Positions 18,593 to 30,746 are shown, counted from the first letter of the stretch. The stretch: 64,000 nucleotides of DNA from Propionibacteriaceae bacterium (GCA_030532575.1 JAUNKV010000002.1:91443-155442); one strand, 5' to 3'. Made by a program: numbers and translations. Notes: generated from the letters alone by a model not told the origin.

Positions 18593-19720
18593 GTGAGCAT
18601 CACCGTCCGCCCCATCCCGCCCGAGCAGCACCTCGCCTTCATCGAGGAGCGCGGCGAGGCCAGCTTCCTGCAGCTCCCCTCCTGGGGACTGGCCAAGCCC
18701 GAGTGGCGCAGCCAGAGCATCGGTTTCTTCGATGGCGACACCCTCACCGGGGTCGGCCTGGTGCTGCTTAGGCAGCTGCCGAAGCTGAAGCGCTACCTGG
18801 CCTACCTGCCGGAGGGACCGGTGCTGGACTGGGACCGGCCGGATGTGGAGGCGCATCTGGAGGCGCTGGTCGCCCATGCCAAGCGGCAGAAGGCCTTCGC
18901 GGTCAGGATCGGTCCGGCGGTGGTGCACCGTCGCTGGCTGGCCCCGACCGTGAAGGAGGCCATCGCGGACGAGAAGATCTCAGTGCTCTCCGAGGCGCCC
19001 CCGGACGAGACGGCGCTGGTGGGGACCCGTCTGATCCGTTCCCTGGAGCATCTGGGGTGGCAGCCCCAGGGGGAGGGTCACGGGTTCGCCGCCGGGCAGC
19101 CGAAGTTCAACTACCAGGTGCGGCTGATCGACGCCGAGGGTACCGCACTGAGCGATGAGCAGCTGCTTCGGGGCATGAATCAGCTGTGGCGGCGCAACAT
19201 CAAGAAGGCCGACAAGATGGGCGTCACGGTGACCCGCGGGGAGCGCGCGGACCTGGCGCGGTTCCACGAGATCTATCTGGAGACCGCGGCCCGCGACGGT
19301 TTCACCGGGCGGGGGCTCAGCTACTTCGAGACGATGTGGGATGCGCTGAACAGCGAGACCCCGGACCGGATGCGGGTCTACCTGGCCGAGCACGAGGGCG
19401 ACCTGGTGGCAGCGACCACCTGGATCAGGGTGGGACGGCACGCCTGGTACTCCTACGGGGCCTCCACCACCGCGAAGCGGGAGGTGCGCGGCTCGAACGC
19501 CATCCAGTGGCAGATGATGCGCGACGCCCGCGACGCCGGGGCCAGCGTCTACGATCTGCGTGGCATCACCGAGGGGCTTTCCGCCGACGACCCGGAGATT
19601 GGCCTGATCCAGTTCAAGGTGGGCACGGGCGGCGAGGCCGTGGCCCACGTCGGGGAGTGGGACCGACCCATCAATCCCCTGCTGTACTTCGCCTTCCAGC
19701 AGTACCTGAAGCGACGGTGA
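18593..19720 (+). CDS. femX: FemX-type peptidoglycan bridge aminoacyltransferase
   Basis: FemAB-family enzyme of 375 aa that adds an amino acid from aminoacyl-tRNA to the peptide of the lipid-linked peptidoglycan precursor. Visible marks are the N-terminal FLQLPSWG, FNYQVRLID, the QLWRRNIKKA block, the DGFTGRGLSYFETMW region and a C-terminal half with the YSYGAS and YDLRG repeats of the duplicated GNAT fold. There is no coiled-coil arm, which fits FemX rather than FemA. Start GTG 18593. Stop and the ATG of the following Alr-like gene are one base apart, so the two are coupled; together they suggest a peptidoglycan cross-bridge step. Confidence 0.85.
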   Translation: MSITVRPIPPEQHLAFIEERGEASFLQLPSWGLAKPEWRSQSIGFFDGDTLTGVGLVLLRQLPKLKRYLAYLPEGPVLDWDRPDVEAHLEALVAHAKRQKAFAVRIGPAVVHRRWLAPTVKEAIADEKISVLSEAPPDETALVGTRLIRSLEHLGWQPQGEGHGFAAGQPKFNYQVRLIDAEGTALSDEQLLRGMNQLWRRNIKKADKMGVTVTRGERADLARFHEIYLETAARDGFTGRGLSYFETMWDALNSETPDRMRVYLAEHEGDLVAATTWIRVGRHAWYSYGASTTAKREVRGSNAIQWQMMRDARDAGASVYDLRGITEGLSADDPEIGLIQFKVGTGGEAVAHVGEWDRPINPLLYFAFQQYLKRR

Positions 19721-19721
19721 C

Positions 19722-20747
19722 ATGACTCTTTGCCTCAACATCGACACGCGCGCGTGGCGTGCCAACGTCAAGTCGGTCCATGATGAGTTCCCGGGCCTGG
19801 TGCCGGTGGCCAAGGGCAACGGCTACGGCTTCGGCCTGGACGTGCTGGCCCGGGAGGCCGCCCGGATGAACGACGACTGCATCGCGGTCGGGATCGCCCA
19901 GGAGGTCGCGGTGGTGCGGGCGGCGGGCTGGAGCCGCGACGTCGTCGTGTTGAATCCGTGGCGGCCCTTCGACCCCGTTGCGACGGCGCTGCTGGAGGAC
20001 CCTGGCGTCATCACCACCGTCTCGAGGCTGGAGGATCTGGACGAGGTGGCGCGGTCCTACCCGAAGGCGCGGGTGCTGGTGGAGATCAGGACCTCGATGA
20101 ACCGGCACGGCATCACGGCTGAGGAGATCAGCGCGGTGGACGTGGGGTCGTTGACCTTCGAGGGGTGGACGCTGCACTTCCCGCCGACGGGGGTGCTGGC
20201 GGAGGCGAAGCAGCTGGCCTCGGCCGCGGTGGCGCAGCAGCGCGGCACGGTGTGGGTGTCGCACCTGAATGCGCTGGACTACAAGAAGCTGCGCACCCAT
20301 CTGGGGGTGCGTACCCGGATGCGGATGGGCACGAAGCTGTGGATGGGGGCACCGGCGGCGCTCTCCACGACCGCGACGGTGCTGGACGTGCACCGGGTCT
20401 CGCGGGGCAGCCGTCACGGCTACCACCAGATGCGGGCCTCCCGCGACGGCTGGATCGTCGTGGTCTCGGGGGGCACGGCGCACGGGATCGCGCTGGCGGC
20501 CCCGCCGTCGCAGAAGAGCCTGCGCTCGCGCGGGGTGACGGTGGCGAAGGGGATGTTGGACGCGGTTGGCATGTCGTTGTCGCCGTTCACCGTCGCCGGG
20601 CGGAAGCGCCCCTTCGCGGAGCCGCCGCACATGCACGGCTCGATGCTGTTCGTCGGTGGCGCCCAGCCGGGGGTCAAGGTCGGCGACGAGGTCCCGGTCA
20701 CCTGCCGCCTGACCACCACGACCTTCGACGAGCTGCGCTGGAACTGA
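19722..20747 (+). CDS. Alanine racemase-like PLP protein
   Basis: Fold-type III PLP protein of 341 aa. The PLP lysine is Lys31 in PVAKGNGYGFG, and the barrel and C-terminal beta domain are recognisable, ending in GVKVGDEVPV. It is shorter than typical alanine racemases (about 360-380 aa) and the C-terminal tyrosine and MCMDQ regions are altered (RHGYHQ; MHGSMLF), so it may be a racemase of another amino acid or a diverged one. It starts one base after the femX stop (TGACATG) and probably acts in the same wall-precursor pathway. The 236-bp element follows it. Confidence 0.75.
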   Translation: MTLCLNIDTRAWRANVKSVHDEFPGLVPVAKGNGYGFGLDVLAREAARMNDDCIAVGIAQEVAVVRAAGWSRDVVVLNPWRPFDPVATALLEDPGVITTVSRLEDLDEVARSYPKARVLVEIRTSMNRHGITAEEISAVDVGSLTFEGWTLHFPPTGVLAEAKQLASAAVAQQRGTVWVSHLNALDYKKLRTHLGVRTRMRMGTKLWMGAPAALSTTATVLDVHRVSRGSRHGYHQMRASRDGWIVVVSGGTAHGIALAAPPSQKSLRSRGVTVAKGMLDAVGMSLSPFTVAGRKRPFAEPPHMHGSMLFVGGAQPGVKVGDEVPVTCRLTTTTFDELRWN

Positions 20748-20764
20748 CACGCCCCCAAACGCAC

Positions 20765-21000
20765 GTTATGTCATTTTAGAGGGTCCGCGAATAGGCGGAA
20801 TCTACTGCGGTCGCCCTGGTGACCCCCTGGCAGCGCCCAAACTCCTCGAACGCACCCCCAGTGCGATCTTCGTCGTACTACCTTGCCAGGAACCCACCAT
20901 GACGATCCTCGTGACGACCCCACCTCACCGCGCACCCTCTTAGGTGTTTGTCGGGCATGTTTTCGTCGAAACGCATAACTGACCCCCGGAAACCCTATCG
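20765..21000 (+). repeat. 236-bp dispersed element, copy A
   Basis: Same sequence as 54223-54458 apart from short differences, both 236 bp. Ends contain GTTATG on the left and CATAAC on the right in inverted order, with a further inverted pair AGAGGGTCCGCG / CGCGCACCCTCT inside. It sits between the Alr-like stop (20747) and the stop of the leftward membrane protein gene (21002). No credible protein is coded; a 14-codon ORF (20899 onward) is partly shared by both copies. Confidence 0.8.
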
Positions 21001-21001
21001 C

Positions 21002-22267
21002 TCAGGGCCGCGTCACGTAGCATCGGATGAAGATCCAGACCTCCACGCCCACCCGGAACAGCAGCGGCAGGAAGTACAGGTTGGGTTTGTCGCTGAGCTT
21101 GCCCGCCAGGTAGCCCCACACCGCCGCCCAGTACAGCACCTGTGTGACGGTGAAGGCCACGAGTTCTGGCCGGTGGGGGCGGGCCAGCACCAGCACGAGG
21201 AGCAGCCACAGCGACGTCTGCGGCCCGTAGGCCGCACCGAGCAGCACCGTCGGGAACACGAACAGCGCGATGGTGGTGTTCACCCCCGGCCTCAGGTGCC
21301 GCAGGTACAGCCATGCCGTGAGGGCCACCAGGACCAGCCCGGTCAGCACCAGCCCCAGCGACCCCGCAGAGCGCACCTCCCAGCCGACCATCCGGGCCGC
21401 GAACAGCAGCGACCCGTACCCGGCGTCCTTGTTCAGCTCCGCGCGGTGGAACTCCAGCAGGGCTGATGCGTTCCACAACAGCACCGGCAGATTCACCACG
21501 ACGACGCTGCCCAGCGCAGGAAGCACGAACTGCACCACCTGCCGTCGTCGCCCCCGCAGCGCGACGGCTACCGCCACCGCCAGGATCACCGCCCAGGCCA
21601 GCAGCGACACCCCGGCGGCCATGCCGAGCACCACCCCGGCGACGGCGGGTCGTCGCCGGGCGAACTGGAGCAGCCCCACTGCCACCAGAGCGATCCCCAG
21701 CAGCTCGTAGGAGATCAACCCGGAGGCCAGCACCACGGGTGAGGCCGCGATCAGCATCCCGTCCCAGGTGGGGGTGCGGTGGTCGTGGGAGTCTCGGCCG
21801 AGGAAGCTGACACACACCACCACCACGAGGAAACTCACGAACAACACCAGGATCATCACGGCGAAGAAGACCTGGGACTGCGCCAACTGGAGATCCACGG
21901 CCTCCGGTGTGCCCGGCGTCAGGGTGGGGTCGGCAGGGCGCAGCCACAGGGTCAGCCGCACCGCCACCAGCAGCACCAGCCCCAGCAGCGGCGGCTGGAG
22001 CATCGGCGAGGAGCCGAGTGGTGAGAAGCCTTCACCGAAGTGTTGGTTGGTCCAGGCCACCGCGATGTCCGAGTAGCACAGCCTGATGAATGCATTGACG
22101 CTGTCGGCGGAACTGGTCTGCACGCACGGTACCTGCCGCAGCGCCAACACGATGAACAGCGCGGTTGCGACGATGAGGCTCCAGCGCAGCGGGTTGAACC
22201 ACTGACCTGCGGGTCGGGCGTACCGGCCCATCGGCCCCCCGAGCCCGGGGATCAGCGCATTTCTCAT
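21002..22267 (-). CDS. Polytopic membrane protein (GT87-like)
   Basis: 421-aa protein with about ten hydrophobic segments spread over the whole length and short charged loops, for example VFFAVMILVLFVSFLVVVV and AVAGVVLGMAAGVSLLAW. The loop RRRPAVAGVVLGMAAG and general layout resemble DUF2029/GT87 mannosyltransferases of Actinobacteria, but the catalytic Asp motif is not obvious. ATG 22267 lies 6 bases after TAAAAT, so a leaderless mRNA is likely. The stop (21002) directly abuts the 236-bp element. Function is not assigned. Confidence 0.6.
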   Translation of the reverse strand: MRNALIPGLGGPMGRYARPAGQWFNPLRWSLIVATALFIVLALRQVPCVQTSSADSVNAFIRLCYSDIAVAWTNQHFGEGFSPLGSSPMLQPPLLGLVLLVAVRLTLWLRPADPTLTPGTPEAVDLQLAQSQVFFAVMILVLFVSFLVVVVCVSFLGRDSHDHRTPTWDGMLIAASPVVLASGLISYELLGIALVAVGLLQFARRRPAVAGVVLGMAAGVSLLAWAVILAVAVAVALRGRRRQVVQFVLPALGSVVVVNLPVLLWNASALLEFHRAELNKDAGYGSLLFAARMVGWEVRSAGSLGLVLTGLVLVALTAWLYLRHLRPGVNTTIALFVFPTVLLGAAYGPQTSLWLLLVLVLARPHRPELVAFTVTQVLYWAAVWGYLAGKLSDKPNLYFLPLLFRVGVEVWIFIRCYVTRP

Positions 22268-22273
22268 GAGGAG

Positions 22274-22279
22274 ATTTTA
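22274..22279 (-). promoter_or_regulatory. -10 box for leaderless membrane protein mRNA
   Basis: TAAAAT on the minus strand, 6 bases before ATG 22267. It is preceded by GCACCCTCT, a sequence that also precedes -10-like TAAGAT upstream of disA and occurs inside both copies of the 236-bp element. Confidence 0.5.
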
Positions 22280-22400
22280 AGAGGGTGCGTTCAGGGTGAC
22301 CCAACGCCAACTCATCAAGGAGTGGCCGTCAACATTCCACATCATCCGGGCCGTCCTCCGACGCCCTCCAGCCCAGGCCGCGCGTCCGCCGTCGCCCTGG

Positions 22401-22461
22401 GCATGAACTGGCAGGTCCCTTGCGCGAGTCGCTGCCAGTGAAACAAAACGGCGATTCGTGC
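22401..22461 (+). repeat. Short degenerate relative of the 73-bp element
   Basis: Left part GCATGAACTGG (22401-22411) and a perfect right end GCGATTCGTGC (22451-22461), 61 bp in all, with an interior unlike the main family. It lies between the membrane protein gene and the end of mazG. Confidence 0.5.
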
Positions 22462-22494
22462 TCGGTTGGGGAGCAGCAGGGAAAGCGGTGGGGC

Positions 22495-23109
22495 TCAGCT
22501 CTCGGCCTCGACTATGCGGGCCTCCAGGTCCCGCAACGCCTCACGGACGGCCACGTCGGCGTCGATCCCGCTGGCCTGCGCCCGGGCCACCAGCGCCTGG
22601 ACCTGCTGCCCGACCTCCTCAGCCGTGATGGGCTCCTCGGGCAGCTCGACGGCGACGGCGTGGGCGCGTGCCCGGGAGATCACCTTCTGGGTGCGGGACA
22701 ACGAGCTGAGCGACTGCGCGATCCCCTCCAGCGACGACGTGCGCCCCTTCTCTGCGCGTTTGCGCTGCTCCCAGGTGGCGCGCAGGTCGTCGGGCACCTC
22801 CTCGGAGCCGAACACCCAGGTGTGTCGGGAGATCAGTTTGTCGGCAATCCCAGCGGCAACGTCGTCGAGATCGAAGCGGCCCTCGTCCTCGGCGATCCGG
22901 GCGTGGAAATAGACCTGGAGCAGCAGGTCGCCGAGCTCCTCGCGCAGCTCCGCATCGGAGCCGGACAGAACGGCGTCGACAACCTCGCAGGTCTCCTCCA
23001 CCAGGTGGGGCAGCAGGGAACGGTGGGTCTGACGCGCATCCCACGGGCACTGCACGCGCAAGGTGTCGGTCACCTCACGCAGCCGCTCGAGCTGACCCGG
23101 GTCTGTCAC
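22495..23109 (-). CDS. mazG: MazG nucleoside triphosphate pyrophosphohydrolase
   Basis: Cytoplasmic all-helical enzyme of 204 aa that hydrolyses NTPs to NMPs and pyrophosphate, cleaning the nucleotide pool. The metal site is clear: LVEETCEVVDA (about 37-47) and REELGDLLLQV (about 56-66), followed by the KLISRHTWVFG segment typical of MazG. The length corresponds to a single MazG domain plus a helical tail. The GTG start overlaps the stop of the upstream lipoprotein gene (TAGTG). mazG lies near mfd, as in many Actinobacteria. Confidence 0.9.
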   Translation of the reverse strand: MTDPGQLERLREVTDTLRVQCPWDARQTHRSLLPHLVEETCEVVDAVLSGSDAELREELGDLLLQVYFHARIAEDEGRFDLDDVAAGIADKLISRHTWVFGSEEVPDDLRATWEQRKRAEKGRTSSLEGIAQSLSSLSRTQKVISRARAHAVAVELPEEPITAEEVGQQVQALVARAQASGIDADVAVREALRDLEARIVEAES

Positions 23110-23597
23110 TACTTCTCCGAGAGCACCGACAGCGAGCCGCCGACCTTGTCCCAGCCCTGCGTCGGATCAAAGGAGCCGTAGCGTGGGTTCACCTCGAGCG
23201 GGATCTGCCGGAGCGCCTCCTGTGCCTCGGGGGTGGTCCGCTCCACCGGGAGCTCATCCAGCAGGAAGAGCCCCTGGACCACCGTCCAGCACTTGGTGTC
23301 CTCCAGCCCGGCGATCTGCGGGTTCTGCTTGATGACGTCGTTCAGCTTCGCCTCCTCGAGGGGCGTACCCAGGTTCCGGGTGGCCTTGAACACCAGCTCC
23401 CGGTAGACCAGCGCCTGCACCGCGACGGACTCGGTCACCAGCGGGAAGGTCTCCTTGCAGGCCGCGGCCCCCTCCGCCGCCTGAGCCTGGGTGATGGTCA
23501 TCCCGTCCACCACCGCAGCCGTCGACGGCGAGGGCGAACACCCGGCCAGGGCGGCGAGGGCCAACGCGGGCACGGCCAGTCGGACAGCGAGCTTCAT
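23109..23597 (-). CDS. SurA-N-like lipoprotein
   Basis: Secreted lipoprotein of 162 aa. Signal peptide with lipobox LAGC at about residues 17-20 and a mature start rich in Ser/Pro, then VVDGMTITQAQA and helices resembling the N-terminal domain of SurA-type chaperones, without a prolyl isomerase domain. The second ATG (23597) is preferred because AAGGAG lies 8 bases before it; ATG 23603 is too near. Stop overlaps the GTG of mazG. Such a gene beside mazG and mfd is common in Actinobacteria; its role may be chaperoning exported proteins. Confidence 0.75.
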   Translation of the reverse strand: MKLAVRLAVPALALAALAGCSPSPSTAAVVDGMTITQAQAAEGAAACKETFPLVTESVAVQALVYRELVFKATRNLGTPLEEAKLNDVIKQNPQIAGLEDTKCWTVVQGLFLLDELPVERTTPEAQEALRQIPLEVNPRYGSFDPTQGWDKVGGSLSVLSEK

Positions 23598-23646
23598 GTG
23601 CATCTCTCCTTGCTACTCGCCCCCGAGCATATCCGCTGGGTCGCCG

Positions 23647-25167
23647 TCACGAGAAGGTCAGCTCGAAGGAGATCGGCTCCGGGGCGACGACATCCTTGGT
23701 CTGAGTCGAGACGCCAGCGCCATGTATCGCAGTCCAGTGAAGGTTCAGGTGTGGAGTGACCGTCACCTGGAACTTCCGTGCCGTTGCAGGAACCTTGAAG
23801 GTGATCCGGTCGATGTACTCGGTTGGCTCGGCGTGGATGGTGGCGCCATCCACGGTGACACTCCACGACTTCGCAACCTCCATGTCCCTTGAGGCGGTGC
23901 TGTCTGAATTGGCACGGACCTTCACATCCCCCAGAGCGAGCACAAGCCAAGCCTCACCTGCTGGGGCCCAACCGTGCACCGCGTCGAAGGCCGTCAAGTA
24001 CGCCTTGGAGGATTTGAAACCGTAGGTGACGGTGATGTCCTTCTTGTCGTACTCGCCCGCCCGCTCCGCGGCCGTCACCGCGACGAAGCTCTTCTCCGTG
24101 TAGCTCAGTCCGCCGTCGGTGCTGGGAGGGTCAATCTCGTAGAGGATCGTCGAGTGATCGGTGGTCACGGTGCCGCCCGCCAAGGGCAGCGCCTCGGTCT
24201 GGCCATCCGTCGTGGCGACCAGGCTCGCCCCCTCCACCGTGGCGCTTGAGACGACCAGCAGGTAGGCCCCCTTCTCGGGAGAGGCACAGGCGGCCCGCTC
24301 ACAGGGGAACCTCAGCTCACCGTCGTCCTCCTTGGCACCCCATCCGCTCTGCTCCTCCTTCGGCTTGCGCACCGTGATGCGTTTGCCACCGGCCTCGACG
24401 TGGAAACTCGCCCCCGCCTCCCGACCTGCCGCAGCACTGCCCCAGCTGTCTGCTCCGGCGAACTTCGGCGCCAGGTCCACAGGATCAGCGATGTCGATCT
24501 GCCACGCCCCGAGCTGCTGGCCATCAGCAGGTCGGTGGGGCAACGGCAAGTCGCTTGACTCCTCGAGTACGGCCAGGACCTCGCCCGGCACCCGATCCAG
24601 GGCGGCCGAGGCAGTGACGGTGGCGGTCACCGCAGGCTGCTTCAACGTGGCAGGGGTTTCCAACCGCTGCAGCTCCAGGACCGGAACGCTGTTGAGGGGC
24701 ACGAGCACCGCGAACTCCTTCGCCGTTGTCGCCGGGCCCAGCGGATCAGCGAGGTCATCGGGATTGCCCGGTTTGGAACCGTCGGGACGGAACAACTCCC
24801 CTGCCGGATCAGCGATGTCGACGACGGTGAACTCCGTGAGCTCCAGCTTTCCCTGAGCCGGTTCCCCGAAACCACGGACGCGCACCCAGTGGCCGGACTG
24901 ATCCAGTTCCTTCAACGGGCCGCAGTGGATCATCTCGGTGGTCGAGTCCTTGCCCTTCTTCTCGAAGAAGCACTTGGGCTCCTCAGCGACGGTCACAAGA
25001 TCCGAGGATTCAGGGTAGAGCTTTCGGAACTCCTGCTCCGCCTGCTCCAGTGCCTCCTTGGCGTTGGTGATCTCGTTGCCACCCTGCTTGGGGTTGGCGC
25101 TGCAGCCTGCCAGCAGGAGGACCGAGGCCGCGAGCACTGCGGCTGCCCGGATGGTTCTGCCCCTCAT
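23647..25167 (-). CDS. Large lipoprotein of unknown function
   Basis: 506-aa lipoprotein: signal peptide with LLLAGC lipobox (Cys near 22), a short helical stretch (about 30-50) and then a long beta-rich domain with no recognised family. Four cysteines in the mature part (KCFFEK, HCGP, PCERAACAS) could form two disulfides. ATG 25167 is preceded by AGAGGTG. The spacing to the next gene is 49 bases. It interrupts the usual neighbourhood of mfd and mazG, so it may be a lineage-specific addition. No function is proposed. Confidence 0.7.
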   Translation of the reverse strand: MRGRTIRAAAVLAASVLLLAGCSANPKQGGNEITNAKEALEQAEQEFRKLYPESSDLVTVAEEPKCFFEKKGKDSTTEMIHCGPLKELDQSGHWVRVRGFGEPAQGKLELTEFTVVDIADPAGELFRPDGSKPGNPDDLADPLGPATTAKEFAVLVPLNSVPVLELQRLETPATLKQPAVTATVTASAALDRVPGEVLAVLEESSDLPLPHRPADGQQLGAWQIDIADPVDLAPKFAGADSWGSAAAGREAGASFHVEAGGKRITVRKPKEEQSGWGAKEDDGELRFPCERAACASPEKGAYLLVVSSATVEGASLVATTDGQTEALPLAGGTVTTDHSTILYEIDPPSTDGGLSYTEKSFVAVTAAERAGEYDKKDITVTYGFKSSKAYLTAFDAVHGWAPAGEAWLVLALGDVKVRANSDSTASRDMEVAKSWSVTVDGATIHAEPTEYIDRITFKVPATARKFQVTVTPHLNLHWTAIHGAGVSTQTKDVVAPEPISFELTFS

Positions 25168-25242
25168 GAATCACCTCTGATGTCCTGAAGCGTGTTGTCG
25201 GGCAAGAGATTAGGGCCTACCGCCTCGCCGAGCCCAACCGTC

Positions 25243-25257
25243 GGACAACAATTGTCC
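25243..25257 (+). promoter_or_regulatory. Small palindrome upstream of lipoprotein gene
   Basis: GGACAA-CAA-TTGTCC, a 6-bp inverted repeat, 76 bases before the lipoprotein start at 25167. It could be an operator, but no regulator is known for it. Confidence 0.3.
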
Positions 25258-25310
25258 AAAAGAACTACGGCCCTCGACATTCTGTCCCGACCCCCACCCG
25301 TCACCCCCGT

Positions 25311-25356
25311 GCACGAACTGGCGGGGTGTTTCATTCTGAAACGTTTCACCAGGGGT
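25311..25356 (+). repeat. Left half of a variant 73-bp element
   Basis: Starts GCACGAACTGGC and continues with GTTTCATTCTGAAACGTTTC, which closely matches the interior of the 43688 copy, then CACCAG. The right end is missing. It lies between the mfd stop and the lipoprotein gene. Confidence 0.45.
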
Positions 25357-25391
25357 CTCGAACAAACGGACCGAGGGGGCGGGGCGTCCCC

Positions 25392-28871
<3,480 letters not shown>

Positions 28872-28877
28872 CGGCCC

Positions 28878-28883
28878 ATTCTG
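28878..28883 (-). promoter_or_regulatory. -10 box for leaderless mfd mRNA
   Basis: CAGAAT on the minus strand, 6 bases before GTG 28871. The identical hexamer and spacing occur before the glyoxalase-like gene at 30759. Confidence 0.45.
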
Positions 28884-28904
28884 CCACGGCCTCAGGCACG
28901 GTTT

Positions 28905-28973
28905 CCGCTGCAAATGTGCGGAGCGTTCTGGTTGAGAGCGCTCCCACGAGCAACGCGCCGCACATTTGCAGCG
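28905..28973 (-). repeat. 70-bp palindromic element with LacI-like core, copy A
   Basis: Inverted ends CCGCTGCAAATGTGCGG and CCGCACATTTGCAGCG, with an asymmetric middle around GAGAGCGCTCCCA (12 of 14 bases of the TGGGAGCGCTCCCA palindrome). Read on the minus strand it aligns with 46601-46670. It lies between the mfd start region and the stop of the proline dehydrogenase gene. Confidence 0.75.
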
Positions 28974-28984
28974 CTCGGGGCGGG

Positions 28985-29875
28985 TCAGCGCTTGTCGAGC
29001 ATGGCGCGGGCATAGCCCCACAGAATGCGTGGCCGTGAGGCGATCCGACCGGTCAGGTATTCGTACCAGCCCTCACCGAAGGGGATGCAGGTGCGCGAAC
29101 ACCATCCGATGTCAGCCAGGCGACGTTGCTCCAGCGGCCTGACCCCATGGAACATCTGGAACTCGAAGGTGTCCGGGGTGCGGGCCAGGCGATGCGCCAG
29201 GGCGTGGGCGATCTCGACGACCTGGGGGTCGTGGGTGGCCAGCATCGGATAGCCCGGGGACTCCATCAGGATGCGCAGGCAGCGCACCAGCGCCAGCGAC
29301 TTCTCCTGCTCAGCGGTGATCGCAACGTCACGCCCCGCCGGGTGGGTGCTGGTGCACAGCCTCACCCGCGCACCGTCGGCCCCGAGCCTGAGGCATTCCC
29401 GTTCGGCCGCGCGGAAATTCGTCGGCATGGTGATCCCGAGCATCGGGTGCTGCTCCCGCACCGTGCGGTACAGCCCCAGCACGTCGTCGTACTCCTGAAA
29501 CCGGTGCATCTCCAGGGTGATGTGTGCGCTGTGCTCCTCGGCGGCCCGGCACAGCTCACGAAGCACCGTCCCATTCATCATCACCGACGACGCCCGAACC
29601 GACAGCTCGGCCCCCACCGCATCCTCCCCGAGGGCCGCCAGCAGCGATTGCAGGACCGCCGGGGTGTCAGCCTCATGGTCACGCCCGGACAGATGGGTGA
29701 AGCTGAGCCTCAGGCCCTGCCTGCGCAGCATCCGGGCGACGGCGACGGCGTCGGCCACGTCCTGCCCGGCCACGTAGTTGCAGGCCAGGTCGAACAGCCC
29801 TCGCGACTCGGCGGCGCGCCGGGCCAGGCAGGATCGACGGGTCAGCCACCACAGCCAGTTCGAGACAGGTTTCAT
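28985..29875 (-). CDS. Proline dehydrogenase
   Basis: FAD enzyme of 296 aa oxidising proline to pyrroline-5-carboxylate with electrons going to the quinone pool. The TIM barrel of the PutA/PRODH family is recognisable from FTHLSGRDHEAD, the EMHRFQEYDD strand, LCTSTHPAGRD, MLATHDPQ and the C-terminal YGE-like signature FGEGWYEYLTGRIASRP. ATG 29875 overlaps the upstream TIM-barrel gene by 4 bases (ATGA); the longer frame before it is antisense noise. No pyrroline-5-carboxylate dehydrogenase is in the window. It ends 11 bases from the 70-bp element. Confidence 0.85.
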   Translation of the reverse strand: MKPVSNWLWWLTRRSCLARRAAESRGLFDLACNYVAGQDVADAVAVARMLRRQGLRLSFTHLSGRDHEADTPAVLQSLLAALGEDAVGAELSVRASSVMMNGTVLRELCRAAEEHSAHITLEMHRFQEYDDVLGLYRTVREQHPMLGITMPTNFRAAERECLRLGADGARVRLCTSTHPAGRDVAITAEQEKSLALVRCLRILMESPGYPMLATHDPQVVEIAHALAHRLARTPDTFEFQMFHGVRPLEQRRLADIGWCSRTCIPFGEGWYEYLTGRIASRPRILWGYARAMLDKR

Positions 29876-30678
29876 GTTCCACTCCCAACCGCATCCCTTG
29901 ATGCGAGCTCTCGTCGGGTTCGCTGCAGCAGCCCGGCCAGCACCTCCGCCCGTTCTTCGCGTGAGGCCGCGCGCCTGGTGGAGACCTCGTGGACGATGTG
30001 CCCCTGATAGCCCTGGCGGGACAGCTCCTGCACCACCTGCCAGGCCTCCTGGTCGCCCTCCCCGGGCAGGAGGTGCTCGTCCTTGAAGGAGCCGCTGCCG
30101 TCGGTGAGGTGGACGTGGGCCAGCCGGTTGCCCCAGGCGGCGATGAGCTCCAGCGAGCGCTGCCGGGCAGTGGAGGCATGGCTGAGGTCGAGGGTGAGGT
30201 GGTCGTAGTCCAGGCCGGTGGGGTCCCAGCCGGGGCTGTAGGCGGTGAACTCCCCGGCGAAGGTGCGCCACGGGTACATGTTCTCCACCGCGAAGGTCAC
30301 CCCTGAGCTGCGGTTGAGTTCCCGGATGCCGTCGATGAAGCCGTCGGCGTAGTCGCGCTGCCAGCGAAACGGGGGATGGACCACCACGATGTCGGCGCCG
30401 AGTCGTCTGGCAGCCTCAGCTGAGCGTCGCAGCTTCTGCCACGGGTCGCTGCCCCAGGCGTTCGGGGTGATGAGCAGCGTCGGGGCGTGGACGGAGCGGA
30501 CCGCGACGGCGTGGGCGTCGCTGAGCTGGGCGATCACGTCCTCATCGAGGCTGGCGGCGTCGGCCCCTGCCATCAGCTCAACGCCGTCGTAGCCGAGTTC
30601 GGCGGCCAACGCGAAGGCCTCCGCGGTGGTCTCGGGGAACACCGCGGTGGTGGAGAGCAGGACCTCAGGTCTGGGCAC
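29872..30678 (-). CDS. Sugar phosphate isomerase/epimerase-like TIM-barrel protein
   Basis: 268-aa protein of the xylose isomerase-like TIM-barrel superfamily (AP endonuclease 2 family). Characteristic pieces are GYDGVELM at strand 1, VVVHPPF, FAVENMYPW, LTLDLSHA and LAHVHLTDGSG, which supply acidic and His metal ligands. It is translationally coupled to proline dehydrogenase (4-bp overlap), so it probably acts with it, but the substrate is unknown. GTG 30678 lies 6 bases after TAAGGT. Confidence 0.75.
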   Translation of the reverse strand: MPRPEVLLSTTAVFPETTAEAFALAAELGYDGVELMAGADAASLDEDVIAQLSDAHAVAVRSVHAPTLLITPNAWGSDPWQKLRRSAEAARRLGADIVVVHPPFRWQRDYADGFIDGIRELNRSSGVTFAVENMYPWRTFAGEFTAYSPGWDPTGLDYDHLTLDLSHASTARQRSLELIAAWGNRLAHVHLTDGSGSFKDEHLLPGEGDQEAWQVVQELSRQGYQGHIVHEVSTRRAASREERAEVLAGLLQRTRRELASRDAVGSGT

Positions 30679-30684
30679 GGGTCC

Positions 30685-30690
30685 ACCTTA
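30685..30690 (-). promoter_or_regulatory. -10 box for the TIM-barrel/proline dehydrogenase operon
   Basis: TAAGGT on the minus strand, 6 bases before GTG 30678; predicts a leaderless operon mRNA. Confidence 0.45.
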
Positions 30691-30746
30691 CGGCCAACCT
30701 CCCGCAGCTCCCCGACCCCGATTGGGTTTGGGCATTCGGGTGTGGG

